Below, in pieces: positions 1 to 12,700 of a stretch of DNA of 64,000 bases (position 1 is its first letter; the number at the start of each line of letters is the position of its first letter). Origin of the DNA: Fragum whitleyi (lineage: Eukaryota; Mollusca; Bivalvia; Cardiida; Cardiidae). Under the pieces are notes generated by a model. The model did not search any database and was not told the DNA's origin. It saw only the letters and a list, made by a program, of their open reading frames with translations. A program made the translations under genes and the position numbers. Location: contig OX411547.1 of the NCBI GenBank assembly GCA_948146395.1, forward strand, positions 32,716,614 to 32,780,613, written 5' to 3'.

Positions 1-428
1 AATATTTACATATTCTAGAAAAGCATAGAAAAGAGGAATGAACAGCTGAACAAAAGCTGTGAAATAAGGAAATACAAAATACAAACTAACTCATTAACCC
101 AGAATCCATATTTCTTTCACCAAACTTCAGCAACTATTTTCCCTATTCAATGACCATCAGCCCTTTTTAGATATATATGTTCTGTCTATTTTTTTTTGTT
201 GTTGTTGTTCTGTTTTACTACAACAGTTTTATATCAAAGGCCCATTTATAAACAAGTAACAACAAATTGAGTTCTGAAACTTAATTTCTAGATGTCAAAA
301 ACTGAGTTGGTTGCATTTCCATATATATGTTTTTGTTAACAGGGCTTTGAAGGTCATTGAATTAACCAACACACTGTCCTATTGACTCCACTGTATTGGG
401 GTTAATCACATGACTAATATTGGGTAAA

Positions 429-645
429 TTTGTTTGTTGGAATGGGGCTCTCTGCTACTTTAAAATTTTTTACAGTCATATAGCAGTGGCTGGCGCACCT
501 AATAAATGGATTCCTTGTATTTCACTCACCAGTACTACCATTGACATCCTTTCCTAACCTCCAGCTGTAACTCTCACCGGTCTACTATTATGAACCCATT
601 GGTGGGAGACAGTCGCAAAAGAATGAGTGCTGCCATTGGAGGGTA
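429..645 (-). mobile_element. tRNA-derived SINE, 3' part (copy a)
   Basis: Diverged copy of the SINE seen in full at 1117-1394. The plus strand begins with the TTTGTTTG tail complement and runs through the conserved centre (CACCAGTACTACCATTGACA) to about the start of the tRNA-like head, which is lost. The element itself reads on the minus strand, the same direction as AGAP. Confidence 0.75.
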
Positions 646-712
646 AGAGATAGACTGAGCCACATATTGAACACAACTCAAAGTTAAAGGACAACAAACA
701 ACATTATCTTTT

Positions 713-835
713 TTAGATAGTAGATAAGTAATAGTTCTGCGATATTTCGGAACACATGTTCTTTCACAATGTTAACCAAGGTTTCCTAATGAAAATCATT
801 AGGAAACCTTGATTAACACTATTAAAATACATATA
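713..835. repeat. Hairpin MITE, relative of the element at 21097
   Basis: Contains a perfect 15-bp inverted repeat (778-792 with 796-810; arm AAGGTTTCCTAATGA) with a 3-nt loop. The same core occurs at 21160-21200 and 22515-22545, where flanking inverted repeats end in GGTCCACTACC. The outer ends of this copy are degraded. Confidence 0.6.
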
Positions 836-1116
836 CACATATATCATACAGTGGTGTCAGCCCTAAGTGTACATGGCTTACTTTTGGGGTGAATACACTA
901 AGCTGCACAGGGTTCGACTGGTAGCGGTAAGGCTTAAATTATACAAAATCCACTACATACAATACATGGTAATACAATGCAAAAACGAGTAAAATACAAA
1001 CAGATGCACAAGACATGCATACAAGTTGTTACATGACAATTCCAACAATTGCATATGTGAATGATCATGTGAAGAGGAGTTTCTACCTTACCTTATCAAT
1101 CAAAAGGCATAGTGAT

Positions 1117-1394
1117 TGTTTGTTTGTTTGAATGGGGTTTTACGCCGCTTTCAACAATCTTTCAGTTATATCGCTGCGGCTGGAGCACCAAACAATGGAT
1201 TCCTGGTATTTCTCACTACAGTACCACCATCAAATCCTTTCCTAGCCTCTAGCTGCTATTCCGCATACGCCTATTATTTATCCATTGGTGGAAGACAAAT
1301 AGTCAGACAGGATGGGTGCCATCATCAGTAATCGAACACGGGACCTCTAGATTGGCAGACCAACGCTCCACTAACTGCACTATGACGGCAGCCA
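1117..1394 (-). mobile_element. tRNA-derived SINE, near full length (copy b)
   Basis: Best copy at the left end. Read on the minus strand it opens with a tRNA-like head: an A-box-like stretch (CATAGTGCAGTTAGTGGAGC) and a B-box-like GTGTTCGATTAC. A conserved body follows, then a short AAACAAACAAACA tail. About 278 bp. The 71-codon plus-strand ORF across it is a by-product of the repeat and recurs in no other copy. Confidence 0.85.
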
Positions 1395-1451
1395 AGGGCA
1401 TTAAGAAGACTCTGATCAGACTGTGCAGATACACAAGCTAACCACTGATTT

Positions 1452-1475
1452 CCCCCCCCCCTCCCCCCCCCCCCC
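1452..1475. repeat. C-rich homopolymer tract
   Basis: Run of C broken by a single T, followed by an A run. Low-complexity sequence inside intron, and a likely assembly or sequencing weak spot. Confidence 0.9.
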
Positions 1476-1686
1476 AAAAAAAATGTTATGTTTAAGTTTG
1501 ATCTTGATAAAAGACCTTGACATTCAGATGACCTTGACCTTCAAAGATTGGGATTGGTGAGAGAGACCTTTAAGCAAAATAAGAGCATTGTTACCCGAAA
1601 AGTGTTGAAATTATGGGAAGATATTTAGTTTGCAGGTTAAGTTTATGCAGACAGGTGGACATCTGATAAACAACACACACCAGGGC

Positions 1687-1920
1687 AGAGGTTATAAAAC
1701 TTTTCTCATTCTCAGTTCAAAATTTTCTCAAAATTCAATTTGAGATTATACCTGTAATTCTGTTTTAATACTCATTTTAATGTATAAACATAAAAGATGA
1801 TATAAATAAGTTGTTATAAATAACAACTTATTTATATCATCTTTTATTTTCGCACATTTATTTAAATTCAAAATTTAAGAAAATTCTCAGTTGAGCCTGA
1901 GAAAAGTTTTGTAACCTCGG
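1687..1920. repeat. Palindromic MITE with 26-bp central hairpin
   Basis: Outer inverted repeats are AGGTTATAAAACTTTTCTCA on the left and its near complement ending GTAACCT on the right. The centre (1791-1846) is a perfect 26-bp stem with a 4-nt loop. A second copy at 62892-63126 has the same layout with paired changes in both arms. Confidence 0.85.
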
Positions 1921-2142
1921 GCTTTGATCTATTGTTGAGATGGAAAGTTTTTTTCATCAATAGCAGTAAGGCCTTTCTTTTTCCTCCCCTGACCTTAGAA
2001 ATATGCTGGTTTAAATCCATCTATTTTACATCGATTGGGAAACAAGTTCTTACAACTTAGATTAATTCCTCTCGATTCTGCTTCCTGGTAAGGTCACTAG
2101 TACTCACGCCAAATGTGTGGCTCTATGAAAGAACCAAGATCA

Positions 2143-2213
2143 ATAGCCGCTACTGGGTATCAAACCCAGGACCTTTGGGTCAAGAGGCCGACGCTTTACC
2201 TCTAGACCATGAA
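2143..2213 (-). repeat. tRNA-like fragment (second SINE type or tRNA pseudogene)
   Basis: The minus strand shows an A-box-like TGGTCTAGAGGTAAAGCG and a B-box-like GGGTTTGATACCC at tRNA-like spacing. The acceptor stem is not clearly paired, so this is more likely the head of a tRNA-derived repeat than a working tRNA gene. Confidence 0.4.
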
Positions 2214-3712
2214 CACCTTTAGAAATATGCAACAGCCCCCTTTTTTGTAACACAAGCATTTGCCATGCTAAAGCAGTTTTATTCATTGGGTAATGCCTAA
2301 ACAGTGAAATATCACAACACCATGCATGTTTGACAACAGCACCAACACCCACAATATTAAAACTTATTTTTCATATTAATTTTGTCACAGTTAATTTTAA
2401 ATGTATTGCTGCAGAGCACAATCCAAGTCTGAAATATTTCATGGGATGATTGAACAGTCATGCAAAATTTGAAGACGAGCGATCATCATGAGTTTGATGT
2501 TCAAAAGCTGGTTCTATTTTATCAATATTTTGAAAGATATGTAAGTGATGATGAAAAATATCTTTGAAAGATATTAATAAAGCTATCTAAGAGTATTCAC
2601 TTTAAGAGAAAATTGGAAAACTGTCATGGAATAGACCACCATTTTTCAAAATTTTAAATGACATGAGATGACAAAACAAACACAGAAGATTTTCATGAAA
2701 CAAATGAATGCAGGCCTTTCCTTTTTTCAGAATTTTGTTATTTATAGACAGACATACAATAATTGAGCCTGTGCGTGAGATTTCCAACAATTTCAAATAA
2801 GTGCAGAGCAAACTCTGACCAGACTTGTGCATTCACAATAAATAATGTCTCAAAGTATCTGTAGGCCATCAGGTATATTTATATGTACAGTATGTGGCTG
2901 TCTATGCTTCTCAAAGTTTGCATGTCACGAATATTTCAAATTGTTGGTAATGTCTTGCACAGGCTCAATTTTGTGCTGACCTCTAGTGTCACTTTGTGTA
3001 CCTCTTTTTTAAATAAATAGAGGATATTGAATGAGTGAACATTGAACACCTAAATTACAAAACAACTCATCTATAAACAGATAAGAACAAGGCTGCACCA
3101 AAAATAATATTTTTTGCTTTCTGAAATGTAACTGATGAAAAAGTTAGTATGGAGAAATAAAGTCATCATACAAAATTGATTAATGAAAGCCAACTACTTT
3201 CTTACATGCTTTGTACTGTTAATGATGACAAAATTAGATTTGTGAATATTTTTAAACTTGTTTTGACTCTGCAGCATTTCTTTAAAACTAAACCAATTTA
3301 CTCTATGCTCAACTTGTTTCCATTTTTATATTATTCATAACTCAACATGTCAGTAGTGAATTACAAAATCAAGAACAGCAGATAACAGCTCAAAGCAAGA
3401 CCTGTACTTATATATTGTTGTTTGGCAACTTAAATGACGCTTCTACATTTTGTCTCCACAAATGAAATTAACCTGAATAGGTAGATATTTTTTCAGGTAT
3501 CAGATCACTGGTAGATTTTTGAGTTTGAAATTGTTAAAAGAACTCAGATTGGGCGAATTTCATCCAATCAGAGTCCTTGGTACCGAATTTGAAATGAGAC
3601 TGTTTTTGTGAACAATACTCTCTATTATCTGCAGTTTTGAAAAACCACATAAAAACTGGATAAATTATGGGATGAGAAAGACAATATCACTTGGTTTGTG
3701 AAAAGCTCTTAC

Positions 3713-3799
3713 ATTGAAGAGATTCGACCGTCGACGATTTTTGCGACTCTGCGTAGGCGTACTTGTGGGTGTAGGGAGTTCTTTGCTATCTGGTTTATC
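3713..3799 (-). CDS. AGAP: AGAP exon 11 (end of linker, RRRSNLF motif)
   Basis: 29 codons, phase 0 at both ends. Acceptor ATTTGCAG at the high-coordinate end, donor GTAAGA at 3712-3707. Encodes [20 protein letters not shown] followed by N. Vertebrate AGAPs have a closely similar STPTPIRK...KRRSNIFT stretch just before the split PH domain, which anchors this exon firmly. The next exon in the transcript is outside the window. Confidence 0.9.
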
Positions 3800-6700
3800 C
3801 TGCAAATATATGGTGTCAGTGTGTTAGTATTGATGGTGACATATATGTGCAAATACAATGCAAACATACAATTGAGCCAACAGAATTTAAATGCATCTCA
3901 AACTGTTAAAACCAGCTACTAATACAAGAATCACGAATTAAAGCAAAATAAACACACAAAATTGAAATAGTGTATTTTGTGAAAATGTTACACAAAGTAA
4001 ATCTGTTAAGGAAACGATTTTTTATTCTAACTTCATACTACTATTTTCAATGAACATAGAAAGGCCTAACAATAATATCACAATTCCATTAAGAGTTTTA
4101 TTATTAAAGATGTGATTTATAGAAAGAGTACTACTAGACTACTAAATACATCATATCTAACCAGCATAATATATTTATTCCAGGTACATGATACACTATT
4201 TATTTTTGTGTTAAATACATGTTAGTCAAGTATATAATAATATTCTAGCATAAATATTGTCTACTTTATATAACAGTAATTCAAAATCATATAAAACTTT
4301 GCAACTTACTCGATTACAGTTATTGTTTTATTATTATTATTATTTTTCATACATCTTAAACAAGAACAGCAAGTTTATAAAATCAGGAGGCTTTCAAATA
4401 CTTTCAAATCTGCATACCACTTTTCTCATGGATGTCGCACTATTATAGCAAGATGGACATAAACATAGTACATGATATTTCCATTACTCGTACTGAAATC
4501 GTATCCATCTTTATGCATGGAGAGAAGTTTGATCAGACAACATTGATGAGCAGAATGATTTGTGACTTTATTTGGCAAGAAAAAAGCCTAGAAGACTAGT
4601 ATGTATACCAGGAAAATATCAAACCTTGGTCATTTTAAGTGGCATGACAATGGCATTCAATTTTGAGATGAAAGAGTATTTTTCAATTTCATTGAAGTAT
4701 GAAACTAAATCATGATCAAACTGAATGAATACGCAAAGCAGATTCATACAGGAGAATGAAAAGGTTTTAAGTTTCGTTCCTCCATGAAATCAACAAATAT
4801 TCTCTTCATCTCTCATAATTTAATATAAAGAAGCAAAAATGTAAAGATTTGTCCATAAAAGAAACAGATTTCTAATGGACTAGTTTCTACGGACACTTAC
4901 TAAATAGCTGTATACTCAAAGTTGTTTTCATTGATGAATAAAATCGATTTTTCATCCAATTAGAATGTCCAAATTTTTCGATAGACGCAACTAAATTAAA
5001 TTATTTGGCATGAAAAAGGGCTGGTATGTTTACAAAAAAAATATCAAATCTTGGTCATTTTTAACCCTTTGCTGTTTAATCCCTGCTTTTTACGTGCCTG
5101 TGATTTTGTGATTGAGAAAACATTGTGAAAAAGAAGAAATTGCTTCTGACAAGCAATTTCTTCTTTTTCCACACTATTTTCTACCTTACTGAATGGTTAT
5201 TTTTCAAATTAAATCCACTCCAAATTTTCGTCTGCAAAACCTTTGAATTGGGACAGGTCCATAGTTTTGTAAAACAGGAATGTGTTAAATGGCATGACAT
5301 CGGCATTCAATATAGCAATCTTGACTAACCCATACTATCTAAGAAATATGAAGTCTATTCTGTTAGATAAATATCAAACTTCTGGAACACAAAATCATGC
5401 AGATTCAGGTCCAGGGTCTATGGTACAAATAGGTAAATAACTTGTGAAGAACCAACCAAACACCCTCTTTCAGTGGATTTTAATAAGGCAATTTTAGTTA
5501 ACCATGAATGATCACAGGATGTTGCAAGTAAAAGCTCTTTGATACTTTAGATTTTAAAATTGTCAAATATGAATTATCACAATTTACAATTCACGAAGTG
5601 ATGTGTGATTTTCAGTCAATCATGTACATGTATTTGAATTAGTTCAGACAGAAATCACTGAACACCAAAGAACATATATTTACAAAATAAAGCAGAGAAA
5701 AGGCATTTTAGACTTCAATTTTATCAATGGCCTTTGATTCAACACTTTTCATATATTTTATAAATATTTTATTCATATATATATATATATATATTATATA
5801 TATTTCCAATAATTTCATGCATCTGCCAAGTAGAGACTCGGATCCACAAAGTCTGATCGGAGTCTTCACTGTGCACTCAATGTATGGCTGTTAAATTGAA
5901 GTTTCTGTATATCAAAGGAAAAATGTTATAGATGCACTAGGAGGCTGTTTAGAATGCCCAATGCCTGACCATTACCCACACACATGAAATCAATGGAAAC
6001 ATCACTAACAGGCTCAATTATAAATGATTCTAAATTAGCCATATAATAATTATCTAAAACTATTAATTTTTTAAAAGATATTATTAAGATCCACTGATAC
6101 ACAACTGTGCTGATATATCCATGGTTCTATGCAAACTTCCATGCTTGCTTCTACATGTTCCAAAATTTAAATGTCAAAAGTCATCTGTATTACAACATAG
6201 TCACTGTGTGCAACCTATAACTAAAACTCTACCATCAAGTATGTGAGAATTGTTTGATTTGATTTGATTTGAATTGGGGTTTTACGTCGCTTTCAACAAT
6301 CTCTCAGTTATATTGCGACGACTGGAGCACCTAACGATAGATTCCTGGTATTTCTCACACCAGTACTACCACCACATCCCTTTCCTAGCCTCCAGTTGCT
6401 ATTCCACATAGGCTTACGAGTGAGAATTGTAGCTTTTGAATAATATTGCTGTACCAAAAAGTATTTTGTGCATATTCTGGCAAATAAATTAAGAATTATA
6501 AACATCAAAATGTGTTTCAGATTAAAATGAATAATCTTACGAGAACTCAAAAGATAAGAGGCTTTTAACAACTTTATTTAAATTTTAAACAACAATCTAT
6601 GAAACTTTTTTATACTATCATGTATACATTTTACACAGTATATAAAGTTTTATAAAGTCACATGTGCAACTATCAAATTATGTCCCACATGTACAACTAT

Positions 6701-9700
6701 CAAATTATGTCTTATACATGTACATGTATTCTGCGTAATTAATGAACTGACAGGGCGGGCTTAGTCGTGAAGTAATTTGGCGAGTTAACTTTTAAATACT
6801 TTGGGTTCCTTGCATAGTAAGTCGGCAATAATCATGAACACATGCAAATAACTGTATCCTAGAGCCTAGAGGGTTCACATGCTTAGAGAGAGAGAACGCA
6901 TTTCATCGTTTGGTTACCTAAACCTCGTAACTTCAGCTTGATCAAGCTGCAGTTACCAGGATTTGGTTACCAATCTACCATTAAAGGTCTCTAGTTATTT
7001 ATGTCGACTCTCTGTAGATGTAAGTTGTTTTGAATAAAAGCTGATTTACCTTAACCTTAAGTGCAACGACCTGTTACTTAGGCTCCGCCCTGCCAGGGCA
7101 TTAATCATGGATTATACTACATCATCAAATATCATGTTTTGGGAGCCATTTTATCATTCACCAACCATCAATAGTTTTCAGCTACAAGTTTCTGATTGTG
7201 ATACAAGATCTTATCCAGAATTTCAAAATCTGTTCTAAAAATGTTCATTTGTTTGGTTTGTTTCAATAGGCTTTAGCGCAGGTTTGACAATTTTTCAAGT
7301 CATATGCAGTACCTTACAATGGATTTGTGGTATTTCTCAAACTACTACAACATCATTTCCTAGCCTCCAGCTTTTATCCCACTAAGTTTATAGTTATCCA
7401 TCAATTGGTGGGACCCATGTGTCAGAATTTCATTTTTTAACAAGAAAGTACATGATTTGTTATAAATATGTTAGAGACAATAACAAAACAACAATGAAAA
7501 CAAGTGTAACTTGTGAGCAATCTAGCTGTACATAACTTTTTGAAAGAAAAAAAATTAAGACAAAACTGTCTTGGTAGCCCAGCAACAACATACTTTCCTG
7601 TCCATTAAACATGACATTATGGCACAAACTCTGAACAATTCTAAGATGTTACTTTTTTCTCAAAACGAATGTTAGTCGACAATAACATCTATAGACACAA
7701 TAATTTTGTTGCTTGCATACAGTGAGACATTGTTGTAAAAACAGGACTCCTGACGATTTAAACTAGGTAACAACAGAGCAAACCTTTGAGGACCGCCCTA
7801 AATTGGGCGTGACGGGGATATTTTCATGAACCTGTAGTTCCATCATGTATCTCTCCATTTTGTCCTAAAATTATAAAGGTTGTATTTCTTGAACTGTACA
7901 CAAACCACTACAAGATTATTTCATATATATAACCAGGATAATACATGTAAAGAGAGACCATTTGGGTGTCTTGAGAAACAAGATGTCTTTGTGTAACACC
8001 AATGCCCCAGCACTGCAATTCTTCAGATACTGTAGTTTGATACAATAATGTAATCTACAGCAAACATACCTTATTTCAATACTGTAATCTGTGGTAATAC
8101 TAAAATTAATGTGAAGTCTAAAATTTCTACATATTTGACCTTGAAAAAATTACTGTGACCTTGACAGAGACCTTGAAAGTGATACCAACAGAAAGGTCTT
8201 GTCACAAGCAATACTCATGTTGAAAATGAAGGCTCTATCCCTCAGCAATAAATTATTTTGTTTGTTTGAATGGGGTTTAAAGGCACTTCAAACAATATTT
8301 CAGTTATATTGCGGCGGCTGGAGCACCTAACAATGGATTCCTGGTATTTCTCACACCAGTACCACCATCACATCCTTTCCTAGACTCCAGCTGCTATCCC
8401 ACATAGGTCTCTGATTATTGACCAGTTGGTGGGAGACAAATAGTCAGAAAGGATGAGTGCCGTCCTTGGGGATCGAACCCTAAATTACATTATGTTTTGC
8501 ATGGAATTCTTGAACCAATGTTTACAGTACAAAATCATTTAAACTCAGCTGTACAATTTCTAAGGTATTTAAAATGATATATTTCCTTCCACCCCCCATC
8601 CCCCCCCCTTTCCTCCTTAAAAATATAAATGTCTGTAAAAATTACCTTTCAATGTACAGAATGAAGTAGATAAAATTTGAAAGAGCCAAATTTAAGATGA
8701 TGTTCTCTTTTCATGAATCTCAAGAATTTTTCAACATTTTTAGACCTGTAAATTCTATGCTATATGGATCACATTGATTTTTTCCCTTAAAGACTTCTTA
8801 AAATATTATTTTGTAGCTATAATGCCTTTGATTTGAAGTCTCATTCTGACTGCTATAGTTATTTTTTTCCATTCTTTTCTGAATATAAAATATGAGGATG
8901 TATGTACCGTAAAAATTGAAATAGAGCCCCATTCTCTAATATCTGTATCTGTATCTATTATGTCATAGAATCCAATACATGTACTAGCTTTTACCCATAC
9001 CCAATTTTGGAGGTTGAAATCAACCATTTTGATGTGATTTTACAATCTAGTGGAGCCTCTAATAAAGGCCCATGCTCACAAAATCGTCATTAAAAATTCA
9101 ACAGAGGTTTTAGGCACCTTTTCCCTAATCAAATTTTAATATTTTGTGATTATGTTTATTTTTGGCCTTTTTTTTCACCATCTTAACAAATATTGATTAC
9201 TCAGTGCAAACAGTTGTAAGTGCCTTTATGTTTACAGACACAACTGTTTCGCACTGAGCAATTTTTATGCAGCCTAGCCTCTAATAAAAGCCCATCATTT
9301 TCTAATGGAAATGCCATGATTCTAATAGAAGCTAGGGGTTCTATTAGAGCTTTATGATACATCCAAATAAATCTATATGAAAAGTTACAAAAATATTAAT
9401 CTAAGATTATCCATTGGTGCAAGATATTACATTTGACTGATTTGTCTGTAAATAATTTACTACTGCATTCTTTCATATTTTACTGATATAGTAGAGATAA
9501 TTTGAGCATCTAACCATGTCTTAGCCAAACTGTTTAGACCATTGTAATTGATTTAGATTGGTCTAGATTGACTTATCAAAGCATAAAATACATAATGAAC
9601 TTGTGTCCAGTTAACTTCAACAAGTTTTTTTTTTAAAAGTCTTCTTTCTTACGAATTAATCGTGAATTCCAAATGAAGTAAAATCTATGAAAAAGTAGTA

Positions 9701-12700
9701 AGGAACTACAAGATAATAGCATGGAATAGTCATTTAATCTGGAATAAATGTGACCTGTCGTGCAAAAAGGGACACTCTAGGTAGTGTGTAAAGTGTCAAT
9801 ATTAATCAGACTGACCTTTTGCATCATGCTAATTTCCTAAATTTATAATGATCAATCTCCCTAATTGTGAAAAAAAATTTCGAATGCAACCTCTGGTTGA
9901 CCTGTACTAAAACCAATCTCTTTTTCAAGGATTTATTTTCCAGAGTTCATAGATGGTCCCTTTTCGCTTTACAGGTCACAAATGTGTTACAAAATGATAA
10001 ATATATACAAATCTTTTGAAGGATCTGGCTTTATTTCTTTATAACTTTTTTATCACACTCAAATATTTCAACAAACATTAACTAGGACTTGCTGAAATGA
10101 TTTTATAAATTGTCACTTATGACTCTTTATGTCCATGTATTCTTACATCTAATCAAAATTTAGCCAGATAGCATTTGTGGAGAAAATAAAGAAAATTTCA
10201 TCTCCAAAAGTTACAGTCTTTTTGTTTAAGATTTTTAACCCATTTCCATTTTCAAAATCTGGGACTGATCTAATTTGAAAGAGATTTAAGGAGAAAAAGC
10301 TTTTTTCCATAAAATCACCGACATGATAAATTCTAGGCCTGTACCAGAAAAGGAAAAAATAATGAAGACTTATTTGAACATTTTTGTAACACATATATTA
10401 GCAACACAGACATGGGAGAATATTTAGATTCCCAGATACATTGTCTGAATAATGAGGGTAAAATACCTTCACTTCTTCATGAATGAATGGCTACAAATAC
10501 AGAAACGGGAAAGATTTATTGAAATTTAATAAAGTTGATGTATCATTTACTAGAATTAAAGGGCTAGAACAATAGCCTCTTTCATTGATATAGTTTGAAA
10601 TGCAAGATGATAATAACAATGGTTTGGTACATTTGGATTTATTTAGTATCATATTTATATCAAATCTTTCAGTACAGTCAGCAATAGAATAATTTAAGAG
10701 AAGAACAAATTCAAGATGTCAATAAATGGTAGCCCGTGATTGTGTTAACAATTCAAAATTTGCAAGGTGTATAAAGTTTTACTATAATGTTTGACAATTT
10801 GAAGTATCATGCTTCTTTCCAATATACAATTAAGTTTGTTTTTTTTATAAAAAATAAATCAGTTTTTCTCTTTTAGATTATCCCTTGTTAAAGCATTTTA
10901 AAGACACTATATCATAGCATTTAAAACCACCAGTTTATACAATATTAACAAGTGCAATTATACATCAGATACAATTCTCTAAGTGAAGTCTAACATATTT
11001 TCTTACTATGTTACATAATGTGCTTTTCCTTTCTACTTTATGAAGTATAAAACGTATTATTATTACATCAGTAATCCATCATACTGAAACTTCAAAAGGG
11101 GGGCTTTGTGCAAAACTGTTGTAATGGCCTAACCCCTGAACCCCAGTCATGCTGAATGAAAAACCTTGGCAAAACTATATGTAAATCAAGGTGCTGAAAG
11201 CTCTGTATTTCCTTGATTTTGAAAATATAATTTCTAAACTTTTCAGGTTTAACAGAGAAAATCAGGTTGTATGGACTAAGATCAGACTGCACATATGCGC
11301 AGGCTGATGTTTGTCCATACCTCCTGCCAAAGCAGGTATATTCTGGGATCAGCATGACAAGAGTTAATTTCAACCTCACATTATTAGCTAAGAAAAACAT
11401 AATAAATCAAAAACAAATTTATGTCTTACAATTTGTTATATCATATCTTTGCTTCTTTTTAATTACACACAGGAAAATTCCATGCATTGAATTCATAACT
11501 AACTCATCTTGATTATTAGTACTAAATATATCTAGATTAAAACTTCTTGAATAGATTGACATAAAATAGACCATCGTGTTACAAAATTATCACAAGTTCT
11601 TAACTTTAATGTCTCTCTATTTACTTGTGACACCTATCAGTTTGAAGAACTTTGATGTTTGTCACAGAAAAAATCTGTTGAGCCTGCAATTTTAACATTA
11701 GACCTTTAGCTGTGACCTTGAAGTGATCTGAAAATTTCTTTCAAAAAGCATATTTCTCATAATGGAGAAAAAAGATTCAAATTAGATTGAAACCCATGCA
11801 TAGAAGTAGGAGTAATTGTATTGACGAAATTGGAGGGACGGGCGTATGGACACACTTACATCAAACTGTTCTTGTGTCAACTATATCTTGCACACAGCAA
11901 ATGGGCTCAACAAAAGGTTCTAAAAACAGTGTGAAGATTTAGAAATTCCTTGTTGTAAGCAATTTCTTTGTTGTCCATGACATGCTTCTAACCAGAAGTC
12001 AGAGATTTCTCCAAATCAATCAACTATCAATTTGAATCTGTAACTTCTTTTAAAATTTGAAGAGTCTTAAACTTTGTGGCCAGGTATTGAGTTACAGAAC
12101 TAATGGACAGAAACTTATCACAATGATTTCAAGTTTCTCTTAAAACAGATTTGAGGAAAAAACAATCCTGTCTTTCAAATTTAAGCTATGGTTAAGAAAA
12201 TTTCTATTCATGTCAATCTATTTGAGTTATACAAATATGAACCCATATATTTCCCAGTGTTAAAATACATAGAGAAAAGATAAACTTGTTTACATAACAA
12301 CCATCTAATGAATATTCAAATAGCCTAATGAATATATAAATCTGCCCACAAAAAAAGTCATACTAAACTAAATGGAGATGGAATGCTTAAGTGAGCTTGC
12401 TAATAGAATTTTAAACAATTTGGTAATGTGTTTAAAGTAAAGACTGTAAAATGAATATAATGATTGGATTGTAAGAGTATAGACTGCTAAAAGTCTACTT
12501 TGTGTGTACAAGTTTTGAAAATAGAAATGTCAATTTGCAAGTCATAGAAAACGTTTGGATAAACAAATGATATGTTGAGCCAAAGTTAAAGTAGAAGATA
12601 GAGTACTGTGTATAACTTGTCATGCTGAACCTGGAATATTCCTGCTTTGACAGGAGCTATAGACAAACATCAGCCTGCATATATGTGCAGTCTGATGTTA

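Larger units (their letters stand above)
1..3712. other. AGAP intron following exon 11 (left part of window)
   Basis: AT-rich intronic sequence downstream of AGAP exon 11 on the minus strand. It holds two tRNA-derived SINEs, a hairpin MITE near 778-810, a C-rich tract at 1452-1475, a degenerate GACCTTGACC-type repeat near 1497-1680, a palindromic MITE at 1687-1920 and a tRNA-like fragment near 2143-2213. In 2230-3690 I see no exon or recognisable repeat. I looked for the PH-domain exon expected next and did not find it. Confidence 0.6.

Noticed and set aside
1320..1394. Possible tRNA gene on the minus strand
   Set aside because: A- and B-box-like motifs are present, but the sequence continues into a conserved SINE body shared with over ten copies and the stems are mismatched.
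11092..11512. 102- and 81-codon ORFs on opposite strands
   Set aside because: They overlap on both strands across a palindromic MITE; no coding bias.
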